NCBI GenBank assembly: GCA_963169105.1
Contig: OY720636.1
Coordinates: 77,054,123-77,118,122, forward strand
Source of the DNA: Ceriagrion tenellum
Taxonomy: Eukaryota > Arthropoda > Insecta > Odonata > Coenagrionidae
Reading direction: 5' to 3'
DNA: 64,000 bases
The notes below the pieces were generated by a model. That model saw nothing but the letters and a program-made list of their open reading frames with translations. It was not told the origin of the DNA and did not search any database. Positions 60,875-64,000 of the stretch are shown in pieces. Position 1 is the first letter of the stretch. Each line of letters starts with the position of its first letter. The position numbers and the translations under genes were made by a program.

Positions 60875-61110
60875 CAAGTTCGACGAATATAAGGTCGACT
60901 AATCGAAGTTAGACATATCCACGTTCGACTGATCAAAGCTCGACTGATCAAAGTTCGACTTATCGATGTCCGACTGATCAAAGTCCGATTTATCGAAGTC
61001 CAACTTATCAAAGCTCGACTTATCGAAGTTCGACTTATCAAAGTTCGACTTATCGAAGTTCGACTTATCAAAGTTCGACTAATCAAAGTTCGACTTATCG
61101 AAATTCGAAT
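60875..61110 (+). repeat. 15-bp tandem repeat array, unit near TCGAAGTTCGACTTA
   Basis: There are about 15 units of TC[GA]AAGTTCGACTTA with point changes; the middle units alternate TCGAAG and TCAAAG, giving a 30-bp higher-order unit. Because the unit is divisible by three, it makes a false repetitive open frame on the minus strand. The TTCGA-rich unit is likely a local minisatellite. Confidence 0.9.
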
Positions 61111-61129
61111 TCGTTTCCTTCTCCAATCT

Positions 61130-61800
61130 ACTTTCCTCTCCAATCGAAAACATTCCTCTCGGGAGAGAAGAAAATCCCACCCGGATTTTAATTTGGGTGC
61201 GCGTGTGGGGCAACTTCGGCGGTGATTCGTGTGCGTGCGTGGTGTGTGTTTTCCCCACAAACTTTTAAGACTGGATGCGGTGGGGCCGGCATACGTTTTC
61301 AAGGGCCCCCGGGGGCCGCGCGAAACCCGAGAGAGTTGGTCAAGCCGCCTCCATCCATCTCGGCTCACGTCAAGACACTTCCCCAGAAACGTTAGGGGTG
61401 GGTGGTAAACGTATGAGGGGGAGAGAGAGAGGGAGGGAGCCAAGGCAGACAAGCAGGTAGGTATATACATACGTACATTCCTGCTTGGCCCACACTGCCT
61501 GCCTTGGCCTCCGCCCCACCCCGGGGGCGTTATTAGTCGGGGGGGCGGGCATGGGGCAGAGACGAGAAGATGAGAGGGAGAAAGGATGGTAATGCTGCGG
61601 TGGGCATTGGGGGAGGGTTATTGAGATGAATAGGTTTCGGTGGAGGATTCCTGACTTGAGAGAGGGGGCAAGGTCGAGAGGAGGAAGGGCAGAGGGGAGG
61701 GAGTGGGACGGGTGGGGGGAGGGGAGGAGCTGCGGGGAAGGAGAGGGAAGAGAGGATGTGAATGGACACAAGGGAGGAAGATTGAGCGGCGGAAACCTAC
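61130..61800. other. GC- and purine-rich island
   Basis: A GC-rich first part (GGGCCCCCGGGGGCC at about 61301) is followed by about 250 bp of G/A-rich DNA (61540-61790). It contains a one-mismatch Ci/Gli site at 61399-61407. No exon was recognised. Confidence 0.4.
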
Positions 61801-61911
61801 GGTGTGACCATCAAACGTGAAATACCTTACGACTCCTCCAAAGTTTCACATATTTTCAGAAGCCACTTCGCGGAATCATCTCACGTAAAAGAAAAAAGGA
61901 AACGTGTGATT

Positions 61912-62420
61912 GAAGTAGCTTTAAAGAGATATCACTTCACCTAGACTTCAATGAATACGGTCACATTTTAAAGAAACATATCACACATTTTCAAAGACAC
62001 CAAAATATTTTTTAGCAGTTTTATAAACCAGTTTTCCAAGGGATCAGGTACACGTATGCGCTCCTAAGAGATTTTATTTAAAAGAGAGATTTTTTTAAGA
62101 TCTTAATCTTGTCAGAAACTGAACAGCATATTATCTTGACCCTGCATATTTTCTTAACAATAAAAAAAAAACAATAATATACCGGAGAAATTTTTTAGAA
62201 TCGCAAAAAAACCATTTCTGTAAAGGCGTTTTCATTGTCCGGCGTGGAAAAGATGAACAAAATAAAAAACATAAAGATATTTATTCGATCACAACTGAGA
62301 ATTTTTATCTCATATATTACAATATTTTTACGTGATAATATTTCCGTCAAACGTCTTAAGCTGCTGATTGATATTGAAAAATAAAAATCTTTAGGGGGAA
62401 GTCTGGCTTAAACTACCTCA
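61912..62420 (+). mobile_element. dispersed MITE family, copy at 61.9 kb
   Basis: The left end GAAGTAGCTTTAAAGAGATA continues into TCACTTCACC, then CACATTTTAAAGAAACATAT, and the end reads CTGGCTTAAACTACCTCAAG. It is diverged but in the same order as the other copies. Confidence 0.7.
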
Positions 62421-64000
62421 AGGGCCCGTGGAGAGGAAAAATGTGGAGGATGGACGTGAATTCCGTAGAAGAGAATGAAGACAAATCGCCTAAGGTGACT
62501 TAAGTGAGCCGAGCCTCCATCGAAGCGGAGAGCGTCTTCGTATTAAGTGATTCCCCCCACCCAGATCGGTAAGTGCGTGGGTGGATTGGGAAGGAGAGGA
62601 CCAACGAGAGTTGACGATTGGACGAATCGTCCACCGGATCGGTTTATCTTCCACGAACCGGTGAATTCCTAGAGGCAAGAAGGAGGAGAACTCTTTTATC
62701 GCATCATAATCATCGTTCGACCGGCAGAAAGGTCTATATCGCGTCTGATTCGCCATCGGGCGCCGCGTCGCCCTGATCGATGAAACAAGAACATGACTCA
62801 ACCCTCTGAATTATCGCCGAGTGCCCGTAGTACACCTATAGATTAAAAATCAGAGTACACACAAGAAAGTAAAGTCTGTAAATTTTGCGAAATATAATCC
62901 ACCAAAAATGATAATTGGGTGTACCTTGTACACTTGTACTGCCATCGCACCGTCATGTGTACATACACTGTCATCGCACATTTTTGGAGATTGTTCTCAT
63001 TTTGTATTTTGCAAGATACGCTCACCGCCATTAAGGTACAACGACAATTACTCTTCTACTACCATGTCTTCAACACATTAACAGCACAGTTGATCCATTC
63101 AACATGGCCGATTGCGCAGTTTAATGGCTTCAATATCTATTTATCTGTTCCACCGTACCAGGGCATTGCTGTATAATTGTATTAACTATTAATCAAAAGC
63201 AACAATGATGATGACGAGTACATATAATAAAGAGAAAAAAGAGATGGAGAAAATATTTAGTCACAAATTACGGTCCCGTGTTCGAATTTTACTCGAAGTA
63301 GTTTTCGAGAAAGTAAACGCTTACTTAAAATTTTAAAACTGTCCTGTGAATTGCTAATGTTTGAAATGTTTTTATCTTTCAACATTAGATTGTAGGTAGG
63401 AAGGTTCCACCGTAAACAGAGACCTCGTTGAGCTTAAATTACAAAGGGACAAAATTTGACAACACAGGACCTCATTTTTTTGACCTCATATTAATCGATG
63501 AACAACGATCTTTAAGTTACGAAACATAGCGATCGTTAAAAGGTAGATACCGAGGAATGATTAACCCCTCGGCAAACATGGGCAGCCCCCATTAAATAGG
63601 TGAAGTGAAACGCTGAACAATTACGAGACCGGCAGACATTTTTACGACGCGGAGAAGAGGATTGGAGATCATTGTTCAACGACCGCCGGCCGCAAAAACC
63701 TCAGTCCGACATATCGATATAAATAATTCATGCTGGAAGAATAAGCGAGAGAAAAAGAGAGCGGTCAGGAGCACTGGCCTTAAAAATCCTCATCCCCGTA
63801 TGATGGCCATTACCACCCAAACGGTATAAGCTGAGTAGGCGGGACGACAAGCAATCGTATTTGTCGAACTAATGACCCGTAATTACTGTCTAAAAAAATA
63901 GCGGTCGCCCACTATAAACGACCAGGAATGGTTTGCTTTTCACATCTCGATCACCATCTCCCGTCGGATAAAAACTCGATCTAAAAGGGCGATCAGTTCG

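Larger units (their letters stand above)
48131..64000 (-). other. patched intron upstream of the first visible exon (partial, at least 15.9 kb)
   Basis: No coding exon is recognisable here. The exon at 48130 begins just after the first membrane segment of Patched, so the N-terminal exon and promoter should lie beyond 64000. Items I can name inside: LINE remnants (48.4, 53.3 and 58.3 kb), palindrome (50.0 kb), GC-rich island (51.5-52.0 kb), long-TIR element (52.4 kb), hAT element (54.3 kb), palindromic hammerhead-like locus (55.3 kb), piggyBac-like MITE (58.0 kb), two MITE family copies (59.4 and 61.9 kb), a 15-bp tandem repeat (60.9 kb) and a purine-rich island (61.1-61.8 kb). I see nothing clear at 49.0-50.0, 50.3-51.4, 55.7-57.9, 58.5-59.3 and 62.5-64.0 kb. 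Confidence 0.6.

Noticed and set aside
60875..61110. CRISPR-like array
   Set aside because: The repeats are contiguous 15-bp tandem units without spacers, in a eukaryotic intron.
60871..61470. 199-codon minus-strand frame with SRTLI/SRTSI repeats
   Set aside because: It is produced by the 15-bp tandem repeat, whose unit length is divisible by three; it is not a repeat protein.

Overview
The window is nuclear DNA of an arthropod, most likely an insect. It is eukaryotic: coding sequence is confined to five short exons with GT-AG introns, there are no operon-like gene blocks, and the rest is AT-rich DNA full of decayed LINEs, terminal-inverted-repeat (TIR) elements and palindromes. The exons read most like insect Patched. 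The species cannot be named from sequence alone.

The only protein-coding gene I can support is patched (ptc), the Hedgehog receptor, on the minus strand. Its exons lie, in transcription order, at 48130-47917, 44901-44832, 39411-39314, 38040-37926 and 33661-33569. All have consensus splice sites and compatible phases. Joined, they give about 196 codons of the first large extracellular domain, from the 'EGGQLERELRY' region just after the first membrane segment to the conserved 'KPCLNP...CPETAPNK' cysteine region. The N-terminal exon(s) must lie beyond position 64000. The sterol-sensing domain and the rest of the protein should lie below position 33569, but I found no further exon down to position 1. 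The whole window therefore appears to be the inside of one long gene: at least 15.9 kb of upstream intron, four introns of 3.0, 5.4, 1.3 and 4.3 kb, and up to 33.6 kb of downstream sequence.

The introns are a graveyard of mobile DNA. Recognisable items are: several LINE reverse-transcriptase remnants (3.1, 7.8-9.3, 23.9, 26.9, 48.4, 53.3 and 58.3 kb); a non-autonomous hAT element with a perfect 8-bp target duplication and a remnant of the hAT dimerisation domain (54.3-55.0 kb); a second hAT-like element (10.7-11.6 kb); a Harbinger-like element with TTA duplications (28.3 kb) directly next to a 1.2-kb element with perfect 23-bp TIRs; two piggyBac-like MITEs at TTAA; and a roughly 550-bp MITE family with TIR 'AGGTAGTTTGAGCGA' present in at least nine full or partial copies. 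A 285-bp piece of mitochondrial cytochrome b sits at 25.4 kb.

The most unusual structural signal is a set of palindromic loci (13.0, 20.0, 34.0 and 55.4 kb). Their arms carry a repeated CTGANGA...CGAAAC motif that resembles the hammerhead ribozyme core known from Penelope-like retroelements. Several GC-rich, strand-asymmetric islands carry long open frames that I judge to be spurious; they could instead be regulatory.
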